Shown here: piece after piece, positions 23,099 through 33,132 of the stretch
Layout: the number at the start of each line of letters is the position of its first letter
Position numbering within the stretch: position 1 is the first letter of the stretch
Origin: Pseudomonas viridiflava
GTDB taxonomy: Bacteria > Pseudomonadota > Gammaproteobacteria > Pseudomonadales > Pseudomonadaceae
DNA: 64,000 nucleotides
Direction: 5' to 3'
Assembly: GCF_900582195.1 (NCBI RefSeq)
Contig: NZ_UTHA01000016.1
Span: 62,001-126,000 of the forward strand
The notes under the pieces: generated by a model
What the model saw: the letters and a program-made list of their open reading frames with translations, nothing else
Databases searched by the model: none
What the model was told of the DNA's origin: nothing
Translations under genes and position numbers: made by a program

Positions 23099-24841
23099 TT
23101 ATTGGGTGGCGGTATAGACCTGACGGCCGCCGAACCAGGTTTGCAGCACCTGGGTGTCATGCAGGGCCTTGTTGTCGACGCTGAACACATCGCGGTCGAG
23201 CACGATAAAGTCAGCCTGCTTGCCCGGCGTCAGCGAACCGATCTGCTTCTCCAGGCCAATCGTGCGCGCCGCGTTGATCGTGTAGGCGTAGAACAGGGTG
23301 TCGCGGTCCAGACGCTCATCAGCGTTGAGCACACCCAACGGGCCGACCCGGGTAATCGCCTGCGCCATGGCGTTGAACGGATTCGGCGAAGACACCGGCC
23401 AGTCGCTGGCACCGGCAATCGTCGCGCCCTGTTTCAGTAGCGAATGCGCCGGGTACTGATAGCGGAAGGCTAGGGCGCTGACGTAGGGCTTGATCATGTC
23501 GGTGGTGTAATCGTCGGCGCTGGCCCATAACAGCTGCATCGAGGCGATCACATTGAGCGGCTTGAAGCGGGCGAACTCTTGCGGGTTGACCATTTGCAGG
23601 TGAGTGATCGAGTGGGTCACACCGCTTTGGCGATCCTTGCGTGCCTGAGCGATACCGTTCAGTGATTCCCGCACCGCGCGGTCGCCGATCGCGTGGATGT
23701 GCACCAGCCAGCCGCGCTGGTCGATGGCGCTGACCAGTTCGCCGAAATGTTTTGGATCAATCAGCAGTTCGCCCTGTTTGTGCGAGTTGCTGTACGGATC
23801 GATCATCGCCGCGCTCTGCGCCGGGAACTCGATCACGCCGTCGGCGAAGATCTTGATCCCGGGCAGGGTCAGGTTGGGAATGCCCTGGAATTGCTGGCGC
23901 ACCTTGTCCAGCGTCTCGAGGTCGGCGGGTACGCTTTTCGGGTTAGCCACCAGCAGCGCCGCGACGTGGGCGCTCATGTCACCACTTTCCGACAGCGCTT
24001 TATAGGCCGGCAACACGCCGACGGTTTTCTCGGTAGGTTTGAGCGCGAACACCGCTTCACCCGGTGCGGCGTTGGCGGCCGGGTCCATCCACGCAGTGAT
24101 GCCCAGGCTGTTGTTGTAGCGCACCGCTGATTTCGCCGCATTCAACATATCGACAGGGCTTGGCACCGGCATTTTCGAGGCGACCCGGTCCCAACCGGCG
24201 TCGACCACAAAACCGTTTGGCTCACCGTTGGCCTGTTTGCCGATGGTGTCTTTTTCCGCGTCGGGCAGGGTTTTCAGCAGCGCGGCGTCGATGCCGGCGC
24301 GCTTGAGCATGACGTTGTTGGCCCATGCCGTATGGTGGTCGCTACCGATAAACACCACCGGCACATTGGCCCATTCGCCGCTGTTGAACGTGTTGCCCAA
24401 GGCCTCGGCCTGCGCCCAATAAACCGAACTCATGCCGGCAATGCTCAGCACATCGCCGTGTTTGGCCTTGCCGTCTGCACGCCAGTCGCGCAGGCGTTTT
24501 TGCAGCTCGTCGAGGCCGACGACTTCGTCTTCCATGTTCGCCGAGACCATTTCCAGACCGCCGAAAATCGCGTGGGAATGGCTGTCGATCAGGCCGGGCA
24601 TCAGCGCTTTGCCCTTGAGGTCGATGACTTTTGTGTCGGGTTCGATCAGCGCCTTGATCTGCGCATCGCTGCCGACCTTCAGCACTTTGCCGTTTTCCAC
24701 GGCCAGCGCTTGAACCCTGGGTTGCGCGCGGTCGGCGGTGAAAATCTTGCCGTTGAGCAGGATCAGATCGGCGGCGGCCATGGCTTCCATCGAGGCAAAA
24801 CTTACGGCGGTTAGCAGCAGACTCGGGATGAATCTTTTCAT
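23099..24841 (-). CDS. Exported YtcJ-like amidohydrolase
   Basis: A 580-residue enzyme with an N-terminal signal peptide (MKRFIPSLLLTAVSFASMEA, then MAAA). Metal-dependent hydrolase features are GLIDSHSHAI (HxH at the first beta strand), LVHIHAIGDRAVRESLNG, and the C-terminal LTPGKQADFIVLDRD. These place it in the amidohydrolase family 3 / YtcJ group, which hydrolyses amides or imides; the signal peptide puts it in the periplasm. It is transcribed away from the LysR gene at 24945, with 103 bases between the two starts, so that regulator may control it. Confidence 0.92.
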   Translation of the reverse strand: MKRFIPSLLLTAVSFASMEAMAAADLILLNGKIFTADRAQPRVQALAVENGKVLKVGSDAQIKALIEPDTKVIDLKGKALMPGLIDSHSHAIFGGLEMVSANMEDEVVGLDELQKRLRDWRADGKAKHGDVLSIAGMSSVYWAQAEALGNTFNSGEWANVPVVFIGSDHHTAWANNVMLKRAGIDAALLKTLPDAEKDTIGKQANGEPNGFVVDAGWDRVASKMPVPSPVDMLNAAKSAVRYNNSLGITAWMDPAANAAPGEAVFALKPTEKTVGVLPAYKALSESGDMSAHVAALLVANPKSVPADLETLDKVRQQFQGIPNLTLPGIKIFADGVIEFPAQSAAMIDPYSNSHKQGELLIDPKHFGELVSAIDQRGWLVHIHAIGDRAVRESLNGIAQARKDRQSGVTHSITHLQMVNPQEFARFKPLNVIASMQLLWASADDYTTDMIKPYVSALAFRYQYPAHSLLKQGATIAGASDWPVSSPNPFNAMAQAITRVGPLGVLNADERLDRDTLFYAYTINAARTIGLEKQIGSLTPGKQADFIVLDRDVFSVDNKALHDTQVLQTWFGGRQVYTATQ

Positions 24842-24944
24842 TGAAGATTTCCTTGTTATTGCGTCTGATGGCGAGATTAGTGGCTGGCAGCGGCTGACAG
24901 AACGCCTCCCTCACGAAAAACGTTTTTGCCTGAATGGAAAAAGC

Positions 24945-25862
24945 ATGGACAAGTTGGGTGCTTTGAAAATGTTCGTGGTCACCGCGCAGCTCGGTAGTTT
25001 CAGCCGCGCCGCCGAGCAGTTGGGCAAGACTCCGTCGGCACTGACCAAAGCGGTCAATCACCTGGAGTCGGAACTGGGTGCGCGGCTGTTCGAACGCAGC
25101 ACGCGGCGGATTCTGCTCACCGAAATCGGCCGGGTGTACCTGGAAACTGCGCGGCTGGTGTTGCAGCGACTGGACGAGGCCAGCGAGGAAATCGAGCAGT
25201 TGCAGCACGGTTTGCGCGGCAGCCTGAAAATCACCGCACCGCTGGCCTATGGGCGGGCATTTCTCGATCAGGTGTGTGACGGTTTTTTGCAGCAATACCC
25301 GCAGATCAGTTTGCAAGTGGATCTGTGCGATGCGTTCGTCAATCTGCTGGAAAGTGGCTACGACCTGGCGCTGCGTGAGGGCCACGATGATTTGCCAGGG
25401 CTGATTGCGCGGGTGGTCGGCAGCAATCGCCTGGCTTTGTGCGGTAGCCCGGAATATCTGGCGCGCAAGGGCTTGCCGGTCAATCCGCAGACCCTTGAAC
25501 AGCATGAATGGCTGCTCTATCAGCATCCGTTGCTCAGCCGCGAATTCTGGTGGGCCGAGCGCGACGGGCAGCGTTTGAGCCTGGCGCAACCGGCGAATCC
25601 GCGATTGCGCAGCGACAATTACGACTTGTTACTGGCCAGCGCTCTGGCCGGGCGCGGTTTACTGCACACGCCGCTGTGGAGTGCCGCGCCGTACATTGCC
25701 GACGGGCGACTGATGCGGGTCATGGCGGATTACGAGATCGACCCGGATACCTTTGGCCCGCACATTCTCGCGGTGTACCCGAGTCATCGACGGGCCACGG
25801 CCAAGGTCGTTGCCTTCATTGATTACATCGCCGCATTTCTCGCCGAGCGTGGCCTTGGCTAA
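24945..25862 (+). CDS. LysR-family transcriptional regulator (CrgA-like)
   Basis: A 305-residue protein. The N-terminal winged helix MDKLGALKMFVVTAQLGSFS, with AAEQLGKTPSALTKAVNHLE, is typical LysR. The C-terminal effector domain has LKITAPLAYGRAFL and GYDLALREG, as in the CrgA/YhjC branch. The frame is open up to 24738, but the LysR homology starts at the ATG at 24945. It is divergent from the exported amidohydrolase, the usual arrangement for a LysR regulator and its target. The inducer is unknown. Confidence 0.92.
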   Translation: MDKLGALKMFVVTAQLGSFSRAAEQLGKTPSALTKAVNHLESELGARLFERSTRRILLTEIGRVYLETARLVLQRLDEASEEIEQLQHGLRGSLKITAPLAYGRAFLDQVCDGFLQQYPQISLQVDLCDAFVNLLESGYDLALREGHDDLPGLIARVVGSNRLALCGSPEYLARKGLPVNPQTLEQHEWLLYQHPLLSREFWWAERDGQRLSLAQPANPRLRSDNYDLLLASALAGRGLLHTPLWSAAPYIADGRLMRVMADYEIDPDTFGPHILAVYPSHRRATAKVVAFIDYIAAFLAERGLG

Positions 25863-25873
25863 CACCCCCGCGC

Positions 25874-25979
25874 TGATCGTTCCCACGCTCCGGCGTGGGA
25901 ATGCAGCCCGTGACGCTCCGCGTCACTGGACGCAGAGCGTCCCTAGAGGCATTCCCACGCAGAGCGTGGGAACGATCAA
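25874..25979. repeat. Palindromic intergenic repeat (GTTCCCACGC type)
   Basis: The ends TGATCGTTCCCACGCTC and GAGCGTGGGAACGATCA are inverted, and the interior has further GACGCTCCGCGTC palindromes. A half copy of the same element lies at 33797-33826. It is distinct from the REP family. Confidence 0.75.
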
Positions 25980-26031
25980 GCTCCTACGTCGGCCTAGGCC
26001 GACTGGCGGTTCTTGTCAGGAAAATCCTACA

Positions 26032-26049
26032 GGAGTACAAATGTACTCC
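26032..26049. promoter_or_regulatory. LexA2-type operator overlapping the lexA2 start
   Basis: The perfect palindrome GGAGTAC-AAAT-GTACTCC spans the ribosome-binding AGGAG (26031-26035), the ATG at 26041 and codon 3. It fits the AGTAC-N4-GTRCT-like target reported for the second LexA of pseudomonads and differs from the CTGT-N8-ACAG box of LexA1. Bound repressor would occlude the translation start region as well as transcription through it. Confidence 0.82.
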
Positions 26050-26658
26050 ATGACGAACCTGACTCCCCGCCGTACCGCCATCCTGACGTTTATCCGCGAT
26101 CGCATCGCCGAACACGGTCAGCCCCCAAGCCTCGCTGAAATCAGCGAGGCTTTTGGTTTTGCCTCGCGCAGCGTGGCGCGCAAGCACGTGCTCGCGCTCA
26201 CTGAAGCCGGGTTTATCGAGGTCAATCCGCATCAGGCCCGGGGCATTCGCCTGCTCGGGCAACCGCCGCGCCCCGAACTGCTCGACATCCCCGTGCTCGG
26301 CCGCGTCGCTGCCGGTGCGCCGATTGGCGCCGATGCCGACATCCATAGCCGCTTGCTGCTCGACCCGGCGCTGTTCTCGCGCACACCCGATTACATGCTG
26401 CGGGTGCAGGGCGATTCGATGATCGGGGACGGCATTCTCGATGGCGATCTGGTCGGCGTGAAGCGCAATCCCGAGGCGCTCAACGGCCAGATCGTTGTGG
26501 CGCGCCTCGACGGTGAAGTCACCATCAAACGCTTCGAGCGGCTCGGCGATGCCGTACGCCTGTTGCCGCGCAACCCGGCGTACCAGCCGATTGTCGTGCG
26601 CGACGATCAGGATCTGGCCATCGAAGGGGTGTTCTGCGGTCTGGTGAGGCAAGGCTGA
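26041..26658 (+). CDS. lexA2: LexA2 repressor of the imuA-imuB-dnaE2 cassette
   Basis: A 205-residue LexA/S24 protein. The N-terminal winged helix is LTPRRTAILTFIRDRI to GIRLLG. The self-cleavage site is Ala91-Gly92 (RVAAGAPIGA), with catalytic Ser126 (GDSMIGDGI) and Lys163 (VTIKRF); the spacing equals that of E. coli LexA (84/119/156, shifted by seven). The ATG at 26041 has AGGAG five bases upstream; an ATG at 26050 has none. A perfect palindrome overlaps the start. It is the first gene of the damage-inducible cassette and is probably autoregulated, released when RecA filaments trigger cleavage. Confidence 0.95.
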   Translation: MYSMTNLTPRRTAILTFIRDRIAEHGQPPSLAEISEAFGFASRSVARKHVLALTEAGFIEVNPHQARGIRLLGQPPRPELLDIPVLGRVAAGAPIGADADIHSRLLLDPALFSRTPDYMLRVQGDSMIGDGILDGDLVGVKRNPEALNGQIVVARLDGEVTIKRFERLGDAVRLLPRNPAYQPIVVRDDQDLAIEGVFCGLVRQG

Positions 26659-27275
26659 TGGGCGCCGTCGTTGCGTTGGATACGCTGTTCAATGGCGGCC
26701 AGGTCTGGAGGGGCCGGCCTGCGCCCCCGGCTGCCAGTCCGCAACCGACCGGGCACGCCGCGCTGGATGCGGCACTGCCCAGCGGTGGCTGGCCGGAAGC
26801 GGCGCTGAGTGAAATCCTCCTGGCCGGGCCCGGTGTCGGTGAACTGCAACTGGTCTGGCCGACGCTGGCGCGGTTGTCAGCGGCAGGCGAGCGCATCGTG
26901 CTGGTGGCGCCACCCTTCGTGCCGTACCCGCAGGCGTGGGCGAACGCCGGGGTCGATCTGCGCCAGTTGTCGGTGATCCAGGCCAGTGAGCGCGATGCCT
27001 TGTGGGCGGCGGAACAATGCCTGCGCTCAGGCAGTTGCGGCGCGGTGCTGTGCTGGCCGCACAAGGCTGATGACCGTGCGTTGCGGCGTTTGCAGGTGGC
27101 GGCGGAAACCGGCCAGACCCTGGCGTTTGCATGGCGCCCATTGAGCGAGGCGGTCAACCCGTCGCCAGCCGCATTGCGCATTGCCATCGACGCCAAACCT
27201 GCACAGCTGCGCGTGCTCAAGTGCCGTGGCGGATTGGCACGTACGGCGCCGATTGCCTTTGCCGTGGGACACTGA
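26658..27275 (+). CDS. imuA: ImuA, SOS mutagenesis accessory protein
   Basis: A 205-residue RecA/SulA-like protein. It opens with LDTLFNGGQVWRG and contains LDAALPSGGWPEAALSEIL, the ImuA hallmark that resembles the RecA/SulA core, followed by LAGPGVGELQLVWPTLARLS. It shares one base with the lexA2 stop and lies seven bases before imuB. ImuA works with ImuB and DnaE2 in damage-induced mutagenesis; its biochemical role is less clear than that of its partners. Confidence 0.92.
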   Translation: MGAVVALDTLFNGGQVWRGRPAPPAASPQPTGHAALDAALPSGGWPEAALSEILLAGPGVGELQLVWPTLARLSAAGERIVLVAPPFVPYPQAWANAGVDLRQLSVIQASERDALWAAEQCLRSGSCGAVLCWPHKADDRALRRLQVAAETGQTLAFAWRPLSEAVNPSPAALRIAIDAKPAQLRVLKCRGGLARTAPIAFAVGH

Positions 27276-27282
27276 GGTCGCC

Positions 27283-28698
27283 ATGCGCTGGGTGTGTATC
27301 CTGTTCCCGCAATTGGCCCTCGACGCCGTGCTGCGTCAGCGCCCCGATCCCGATGAACCGCTGGTGCTGCTCAACGGCCCGGCCCAGCGCCGGGTGTTGC
27401 AAGCGGTCAACCCGGCGGCGCGCAAACTTGGCTTGCGTCCCGGCCAGTCGATGACCGCTGCGCAGGCGATGAGCAAAGGTTTCGCCACCGCTGATTACGA
27501 GGCGGCCGAGGTCGAGCACTGGCAGCAGTTTCTCGCCGCGTGGGCTTACGGTTTCAGTGCGCAGGTCAGCGTGCATTATCCGCGTACCGTGGTGTTCGAG
27601 ATCGAGTCGAGTTTGGGGCTGTTCGGTTCCTGGGTGCAGTTCGAAGCGCGGTTGCGCCAGGAACTGACCGATCTGGGTTTTCGTCATCGCATCGTTGCCG
27701 CACCGAACCCGGTGGCGGCGCGGGTACTGGCCAACGCCTATGACGGCCTGGTGGTGCCGGACGGCGAGGCGTTGCAGCATCACCTCGGCCAGTTGCCTGT
27801 CGACCGCGTCGGTCTGGAACCCGCAGTGGCCACGGCGTTGTCGCGCATGGGCCTGCGCACTCTCAGTCAGGTGCAGAGTTTGCCGCGTCAGGCGCTGGCC
27901 CGGCGCTTCGAAGCGCAGATGCTCAAGCACCTCGACACTTTGTTTGGCGCACGGCCATTGGCGCTGGAGTTCTACCTGCCGCCGGACCGTTTTGATGTAC
28001 GCATCGAACTGAATTTCGACGTGCAGTCCCATCAGGCACTGTTGTTCCCGTTACGCCGTTTGACCGGTGATCTGTCGGCGTTCCTTTGTGGGCGCGACAG
28101 TGGCGTGCAGCGTTTCGACCTGCATCTGGAACACGCCGGGTTGCCGGACAGCGTGATCAAGGTCGGCCTGCTCAGCGCCGAACGTGATCCGGCGATGCTC
28201 TTCGAACTGGCGCGCGGGCGGCTGGAACAGGTGCAGGTCGAGGCGCCCGTGCGTGGCTTTCGTCTGCGCGCCGAAGACCTGCCGAGTTTCGTCCCGCAGT
28301 TTCAGGAGCTGTTCGACGACCGCCCGCAACAGACTTTGCCGTGGGAGCAATTGCGTGAACGTCTGCGTGCACGCTTGGGCGATGACGCGGTGCAAGGGCT
28401 GCGCTTTCAGGCTGATCATCGTCCGGAGTGCGCGTGGCAGCATGGCGTCGACAAACAACGCTGCGCAGGTTTACCCAGCGTGCACCGCCCGGGCTGGTTG
28501 CTCGGCGAACCGCAAAGCGTGGCAGAAGGCTCCGCGCGAATTCTCATGGGCCCGGAGCGCATCGAGTCCGGCTGGTGGGACGGTGACGATGTGCGCCGTG
28601 ACTATTACCTGATCCAGAACCGCGCCGGTCAGCAGGGCTGGGCTTATCGAGCGGTGGGCGAGGGCGGTCCGTTGTGGCTGCAGGGCTGGTTTGCATGA
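27283..28698 (+). CDS. imuB: ImuB, Y-family polymerase-like mutagenesis factor
   Basis: A 471-residue protein of the DinB/UmuC fold. The start [20 protein letters not shown] replaces the usual D-x-D polymerase motif, consistent with an inactive polymerase that acts as the adaptor between DnaE2 and the beta clamp. [20 protein letters not shown] and [17 protein letters not shown] correspond to the palm and helix-hairpin-helix regions. The QPLxLF-type clamp motif was not searched exhaustively. The frame is open from 27181, but the ATG at 27283 follows the imuA stop closely. It overlaps dnaE2 by four bases. Confidence 0.93.
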   Translation: MRWVCILFPQLALDAVLRQRPDPDEPLVLLNGPAQRRVLQAVNPAARKLGLRPGQSMTAAQAMSKGFATADYEAAEVEHWQQFLAAWAYGFSAQVSVHYPRTVVFEIESSLGLFGSWVQFEARLRQELTDLGFRHRIVAAPNPVAARVLANAYDGLVVPDGEALQHHLGQLPVDRVGLEPAVATALSRMGLRTLSQVQSLPRQALARRFEAQMLKHLDTLFGARPLALEFYLPPDRFDVRIELNFDVQSHQALLFPLRRLTGDLSAFLCGRDSGVQRFDLHLEHAGLPDSVIKVGLLSAERDPAMLFELARGRLEQVQVEAPVRGFRLRAEDLPSFVPQFQELFDDRPQQTLPWEQLRERLRARLGDDAVQGLRFQADHRPECAWQHGVDKQRCAGLPSVHRPGWLLGEPQSVAEGSARILMGPERIESGWWDGDDVRRDYYLIQNRAGQQGWAYRAVGEGGPLWLQGWFA

Positions 28699-31600
28699 AC
28701 GACGGTTATGCCGAACTGCACTGCCTGTCGAACTTCAGTTTCCAGCGCGGTGCGTCCAGTGCGCTGGAACTGTTTCAACGGGCAAAAAAGCACGGCTATC
28801 AGGCACTGGCGATCACCGATGAATGCACGCTGGCCGGGATCGTCCGCGCCTGGCAAGCGGCGAAATCGGTTGAACTGCCGCTGATCATCGGCAGTGAAGT
28901 CCGTATTGAAAACGGCCCGAAACTGGTGCTGCTGGTGGAGAACCTGGCGGGCTATCAGACGCTGTGCGGCTTGATCACCCGTGCACGGCGGCGCACGCAA
29001 AAAGGCCAGTATCAGGTGCTGCGTGAGGACTTCATCGAGCCGTTGCCGGGGTTGCTGGTGTTGTGGGTGCCGGACTCGCTCGATCAGATGGAGGAGGGCC
29101 GTTGGCTGCAGCAGACCTTCGGCGAACGCCTGTGGCTGGCGGTGCAGTTGCATCGTGGGCAGGACGATCAGCAGCGGCTGGCGGGGTTGTTGAGTCTGGC
29201 CGCCGAGTTGCAGATTCCGGCTGTGGCCTGTGGCGATGTGCACATGCACGCCCGTGGCCGCCGCGCCTTGCAGGACACCATGACCGCGATCCGTCATCAC
29301 GTACCGGTGGCCGAAGCGGGATTACGCCTGCACCCCAATGGTGAGCGGCATTTGCGCAGCGTCGAGGTGTTGCGCGAGTTGTATCCGCAGGCCCTGCTGG
29401 ATGAGTCGGTGAGGCTGGCCCGGCGTTGCACCTTCGATCTGGGCGAGTTGCGTTATCAGTATCCGAAAGAACTGGTGCCCGAGGGGCACAGCGCCAGTTC
29501 CTGGCTAAGGCAACTGACCAAGGAAGGCATCGCCTGGCGCTGGAAGAAAGGCGCGCCCTTCAAGGTGCTGCGGCAGATCAACAAAGAGCTGAAGCTGATC
29601 GCCGAACTCGGCTACGAAAGCTACTTCCTCACCGTGCATGACGTGGTGCGCTTCGCCCGCGAGCAGAAGATTCTGTGTCAGGGCCGTGGTTCGGCAGCCA
29701 ACTCGGCGGTGTGTTTTGCCCTGGGCATCACTGAAATCGACCCCGACCGCACCACGTTGCTGTTCGAACGTTTTATGTCAAAGGAGCGCAACGAGCCGCC
29801 GGACATCGATGTCGACTTCGAGCATGAACGCCGCGAAGAAGTCCTGCAGTACGTGTTTCGCCGTTACGGCCGTAGCCGCGCGGCGCTGACGGCGGTGGTC
29901 AGCACTTACCACGCTGCCGGCGCCGTACGCGATGTGGCCAAGGCCCTGGGCCTGCCGCCGGATCAGATCAATGCACTGGCCGATTGCTGCGGCCACTGGA
30001 GCGATGAAACGCCGCCGCTCGAGCGTTTGCTCGAAAGCGGGTTTGATCCGGAAAGTCCTGTGCTGCGCCGGGTGTTGAGCCTGACCGGGCAGTTGATCGG
30101 TTTCCCCCGACACCTGTCGCAGCATCCCGGTGGTTTCGTGATTTCCGAGCAGCCGCTGGACACACTGGTGCCAGTGGAAAATGCCGCCATGGCCGATCGT
30201 ACGATCATTCAGTGGGACAAGGACGACCTCGACGCGGTCGGCCTGCTCAAGGTCGATATCCTCGCCCTCGGCATGCTCAGCGCCATTCGTCGCTGCTTCG
30301 ACTTGCTGCGTCGTCACCGCAATCAGGATCTGAGCCTGGCGACGATTCCGGCCGAGGACAAACCGACCTACGACATGATCAGTCGCGCCGACACCATCGG
30401 CGTGTTCCAGATCGAATCGCGGGCGCAGATGTCGATGCTGCCACGTCTGAAACCGGCGAAGTTCTACGACCTGGTGATTGAAGTGGCCATCGTCCGCCCT
30501 GGGCCGATTCAGGGCGGGATGGTGCATCCGTACCTGCGCCGCCGCAATAAAGAAGAAGAGGAAACCTATCCGTCACCGGAGCTGGAAGTGGTGCTCAAGC
30601 GCACCCTCGGCGTGCCGCTGTTTCAGGAGCAGGTCATGCAGATCGCTATCGTCGCCGCCGACTACATCCCCGGCGAGGCCGACCAATTACGCCGCTCGAT
30701 GGCCGCTTGGAAACGCCATGGCGGGTTGGAGCCGCACAAGGCACGCCTCGCCGCCGGCATGAAGAAGAACGGCTACACACCGGAGTTCGCCGCGCAGATT
30801 TTCGAGCAGATCAAAGGCTTCGGCAGCTACGGCTTCCCCGAATCCCACGCTGCCAGTTTTGCCTTGCTGACCTACGCCAGTTGCTGGCTCAAATGCCACG
30901 AACCGGCGGCGTTTGCCTGTGCGCTGATCAATAGCTGGCCGATGGGTTTCTACAGTCCGGACCAGATTCTGCAGGATGCGCGCCGTCATCAGCTGCAGAT
31001 CCGCCCGGTCGACGTGCGCGCCAGTGATTGGGATTGCAGCCTGGAAACCACCACGACGGCGCAACCAGCGATCCGCATGGGCCTGCGGATGATCAAGGGC
31101 TTTCGCGAGGACGATGCCCGGCGCATCGAAGCGGCGCGGGCGCGCGGGGCGTTTGCCGATGTCGCCGATCTGGGCGAGCGGGCGGCACTCGACAGTCGGG
31201 CGCAGGCGTTGCTCGCCGATTCCGGGGCGTTGCGTGGCCTGGCCGGACATCGGCATCGGGCGCGCTGGGAAGTCGCCGGGGTGCAGAAACAGTTAGGCTT
31301 GTTCGCCGGGCTGCCGAGCCAGGAGGAGGCCGACATAGTGCTACCCAAGCCGAGTGTCGGTGAGGATTTGCATGCGGACTACACTACCATCGGCACCACG
31401 TTGGGGCCGCATCCGCTGGCGCTGTTGCGCGGCGAATTGAAAGCGCGACGCTGCCGCAGTTCTCAGGAATTGCTCGACGTCGAACACGGCCGACCAGTGA
31501 GCGTCGCCGGTCTGGTCACCGGGCGGCAACGACCGGGCACCGCCAGCGGTGTGACCTTCGTGACCCTGGAAGACGAGTTCGGCAACGTCAACGTGGTGGT

Positions 31601-31772
31601 CTGGCGCGATCTGGCCGAGCGTCAGCGGCAAGTGCTGGTGGGCTCGCAACTACTGAAAGTCGATGGCCGCTGGGAGCGCGAAGGTGAAGTGCGCCATTTG
31701 ATCGCTGGCCGGCTGAGCGACCTAAGCCCGCTGCTTAATGGCATCCGCGTGCAAAGTCGCGATTTCCACTGA
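28695..31772 (+). CDS. dnaE2: DnaE2 (ImuC) error-prone DNA polymerase III alpha homologue
   Basis: A 1025-residue C-family polymerase. The N-terminal PHP domain starts [18 protein letters not shown]. The catalytic palm shows [20 protein letters not shown] and [20 protein letters not shown], with the expected acidic residues. The tail has a helix-hairpin-helix region ([14 protein letters not shown]) and an OB fold ([18 protein letters not shown]). It is shorter than replicative DnaE (~1170) because it lacks the C-terminal tau-binding part. It overlaps imuB by four bases (ATGA) and completes the lexA2-imuA-imuB-dnaE2 cassette for translesion synthesis after DNA damage. Confidence 0.96.
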   Translation: MNDGYAELHCLSNFSFQRGASSALELFQRAKKHGYQALAITDECTLAGIVRAWQAAKSVELPLIIGSEVRIENGPKLVLLVENLAGYQTLCGLITRARRRTQKGQYQVLREDFIEPLPGLLVLWVPDSLDQMEEGRWLQQTFGERLWLAVQLHRGQDDQQRLAGLLSLAAELQIPAVACGDVHMHARGRRALQDTMTAIRHHVPVAEAGLRLHPNGERHLRSVEVLRELYPQALLDESVRLARRCTFDLGELRYQYPKELVPEGHSASSWLRQLTKEGIAWRWKKGAPFKVLRQINKELKLIAELGYESYFLTVHDVVRFAREQKILCQGRGSAANSAVCFALGITEIDPDRTTLLFERFMSKERNEPPDIDVDFEHERREEVLQYVFRRYGRSRAALTAVVSTYHAAGAVRDVAKALGLPPDQINALADCCGHWSDETPPLERLLESGFDPESPVLRRVLSLTGQLIGFPRHLSQHPGGFVISEQPLDTLVPVENAAMADRTIIQWDKDDLDAVGLLKVDILALGMLSAIRRCFDLLRRHRNQDLSLATIPAEDKPTYDMISRADTIGVFQIESRAQMSMLPRLKPAKFYDLVIEVAIVRPGPIQGGMVHPYLRRRNKEEEETYPSPELEVVLKRTLGVPLFQEQVMQIAIVAADYIPGEADQLRRSMAAWKRHGGLEPHKARLAAGMKKNGYTPEFAAQIFEQIKGFGSYGFPESHAASFALLTYASCWLKCHEPAAFACALINSWPMGFYSPDQILQDARRHQLQIRPVDVRASDWDCSLETTTTAQPAIRMGLRMIKGFREDDARRIEAARARGAFADVADLGERAALDSRAQALLADSGALRGLAGHRHRARWEVAGVQKQLGLFAGLPSQEEADIVLPKPSVGEDLHADYTTIGTTLGPHPLALLRGELKARRCRSSQELLDVEHGRPVSVAGLVTGRQRPGTASGVTFVTLEDEFGNVNVVVWRDLAERQRQVLVGSQLLKVDGRWEREGEVRHLIAGRLSDLSPLLNGIRVQSRDFH

Positions 31773-31800
31773 TCCCTTTCCCAAGCCAAACACCAAACCC

Positions 31801-31890
31801 TGTGGGAGCGAGCTTGCTCGCGAAGGCGGTGCATCAGACAAATATTCGTTGAATGACGAACCGCTTTCGCGAGCAAGCTCGCTCCCACAG
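31801..31890. repeat. REP pair in inverted orientation (BIME)
   Basis: TGTGGGAGCGAGCTTGCTCG and CGAGCAAGCTCGCTCCCACA face each other 28 bases after the dnaE2 stop. Nothing coding was found in the rest of the 266-base gap; CATAAT at 31963 may be a -10 box for the lipoprotein operon. Confidence 0.88.
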
Positions 31891-32038
31891 TGGATTTGCG
31901 TAAGGCCAATCAAGCCAATTCACTGGCGTCAAAAAAACCTGTCTTCAGTGATGGCACTTTGTCATAATGCCGCCCCTTTTCAGCTCCCGCCCGCATTGCC
32001 GTGTCGGGGGCCTCCCCGTTTTTCAAAAGGAATGCTCA

Positions 32039-32731
32039 GTGAGAATGATCTCCCGGATGCTGGTTTCAGGCGTGGCGATTGCCGTGCTTGGCACCCTTGC
32101 CACCACACTCGCCGGTTGCGCCACCGAAAGCTCACGCGCCTTGCCGGTGGCCAAAGTGGAAAGTGCCTCCCAGGTCTGGACCGGTGTTCGTGTGCCAATG
32201 GCCGTGGGCAAGTTCGACAACCGCTCCAGCTACATGCGCGGGATTTTCTCCGACGGCGTCGACCGTCTCGGCGGTCAGGCCAAGACCATCCTCATCACCC
32301 ACTTGCAGCAGACCAACCGCTTCAGCGTGCTGGATCGCGACAACATGGGCGAAATCCAGCAGGAAGCGGCGATCAAGGGCCAGCCCCAGCGACTGAAAGG
32401 TGCTGATTATGTGGTCACCGGTGACGTCACCGAGTTCGGCCGCAAAGAGACCGGCGATCACCAGTTGTTCGGCATTCTCGGTCGTGGCAAGACCCAGGTG
32501 GCCTACGCCAAGGTCAATCTGAACATCGTCAATATCAGCACCTCCGAAGTGGTCTATTCGACTCAGGGCGCCGGCGAATACGCCTTGTCCAACCGCGAGA
32601 TCATCGGCTTCGGCGGCACCGCTGCCTACGATTCGACCCTCAACGGCAAAGTCCTCGACCTGGCCATGCGCGAGGCGATCAATCGTCTGGTCGATGGCAT
32701 GAACGCCGGTGCCTGGAAACCGGGCAACTGA
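32039..32731 (+). CDS. CsgG-family lipoprotein
   Basis: A 230-residue lipoprotein. The lipobox is LAGC (after ATT in GTLATTLAGCATESS), giving a mature N-terminal Cys. The mature chain (MAVGKFDNRSSYMRGIF, NRFSVLDRDNMGEI, GADYVVTGDVTEFG) is the CsgG/FlgO-type outer-membrane fold. The GTG at 32039 has AAAGG eight bases upstream and is preferred; the ATG at 32045 is too far from it. It is the first of three lipoprotein genes. Real CsgG forms the curli secretion pore, but no csgA/B genes are here, and the partners (DUF4810, DUF799) point to a separate envelope system. Confidence 0.9.
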   Translation: MRMISRMLVSGVAIAVLGTLATTLAGCATESSRALPVAKVESASQVWTGVRVPMAVGKFDNRSSYMRGIFSDGVDRLGGQAKTILITHLQQTNRFSVLDRDNMGEIQQEAAIKGQPQRLKGADYVVTGDVTEFGRKETGDHQLFGILGRGKTQVAYAKVNLNIVNISTSEVVYSTQGAGEYALSNREIIGFGGTAAYDSTLNGKVLDLAMREAINRLVDGMNAGAWKPGN

Positions 32732-32760
32732 TCGACACCCATTGCAAGGAGCAATACCCC

Positions 32761-33132
32761 ATGACCATGACTTTGTCGCGCCCGCTGATGGCGCTGACGC
32801 TGGCCGCCAGCGCCTTGCTGGCCGGTTGTGCCCCCGGCCCGCAAACCCTGTACCAATGGGAAGGCTACGAACCCCAGGTCTACGAATACTTCAAAGGCGA
32901 AGAGCCGAAAGAAGCCCAGGCCGAAGCGCTGGAACGTGACCTGCAGAAAATCCGCTCCACCGGCAAGGCCGTACCGCCGGGTTACCACGCGCACCTTGGC
33001 TTGCTCTATCTGAGCATGGGCAAGGACGATCAGATGGTGCAGCAGTTCAACACCGAGAAAACGCTGTTTCCCGAGTCCGGCACGTACATGGATTTCCTGC
33101 TCAAAAACGCCAAGAGCGGAGACGCGAAATGA
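32761..33132 (+). CDS. DUF4810 lipoprotein
   Basis: A 123-residue lipoprotein. The signal ends in LLAGC (residues ~19-23). The mature part, LYQWEGYEPQVYEYFKGE, then a helical stretch with PPGYHAHLGLLYLSMGK and an FPESGTYMDFLL tail, is the DUF4810 family, TPR-like in its second half. Ribosome site AAGGAG ten bases upstream. It overlaps the DUF799 gene by four bases. Function unknown; it is conserved with its CsgG-like and DUF799 neighbours. Confidence 0.9.
   Translation: MTMTLSRPLMALTLAASALLAGCAPGPQTLYQWEGYEPQVYEYFKGEEPKEAQAEALERDLQKIRSTGKAVPPGYHAHLGLLYLSMGKDDQMVQQFNTEKTLFPESGTYMDFLLKNAKSGDAK

Noticed and set aside
32039..32731. Reading the CsgG-like gene as part of a curli operon
   Set aside because: No csgA, csgB, csgE or csgF neighbours; the partners are DUF4810 and DUF799 lipoproteins.
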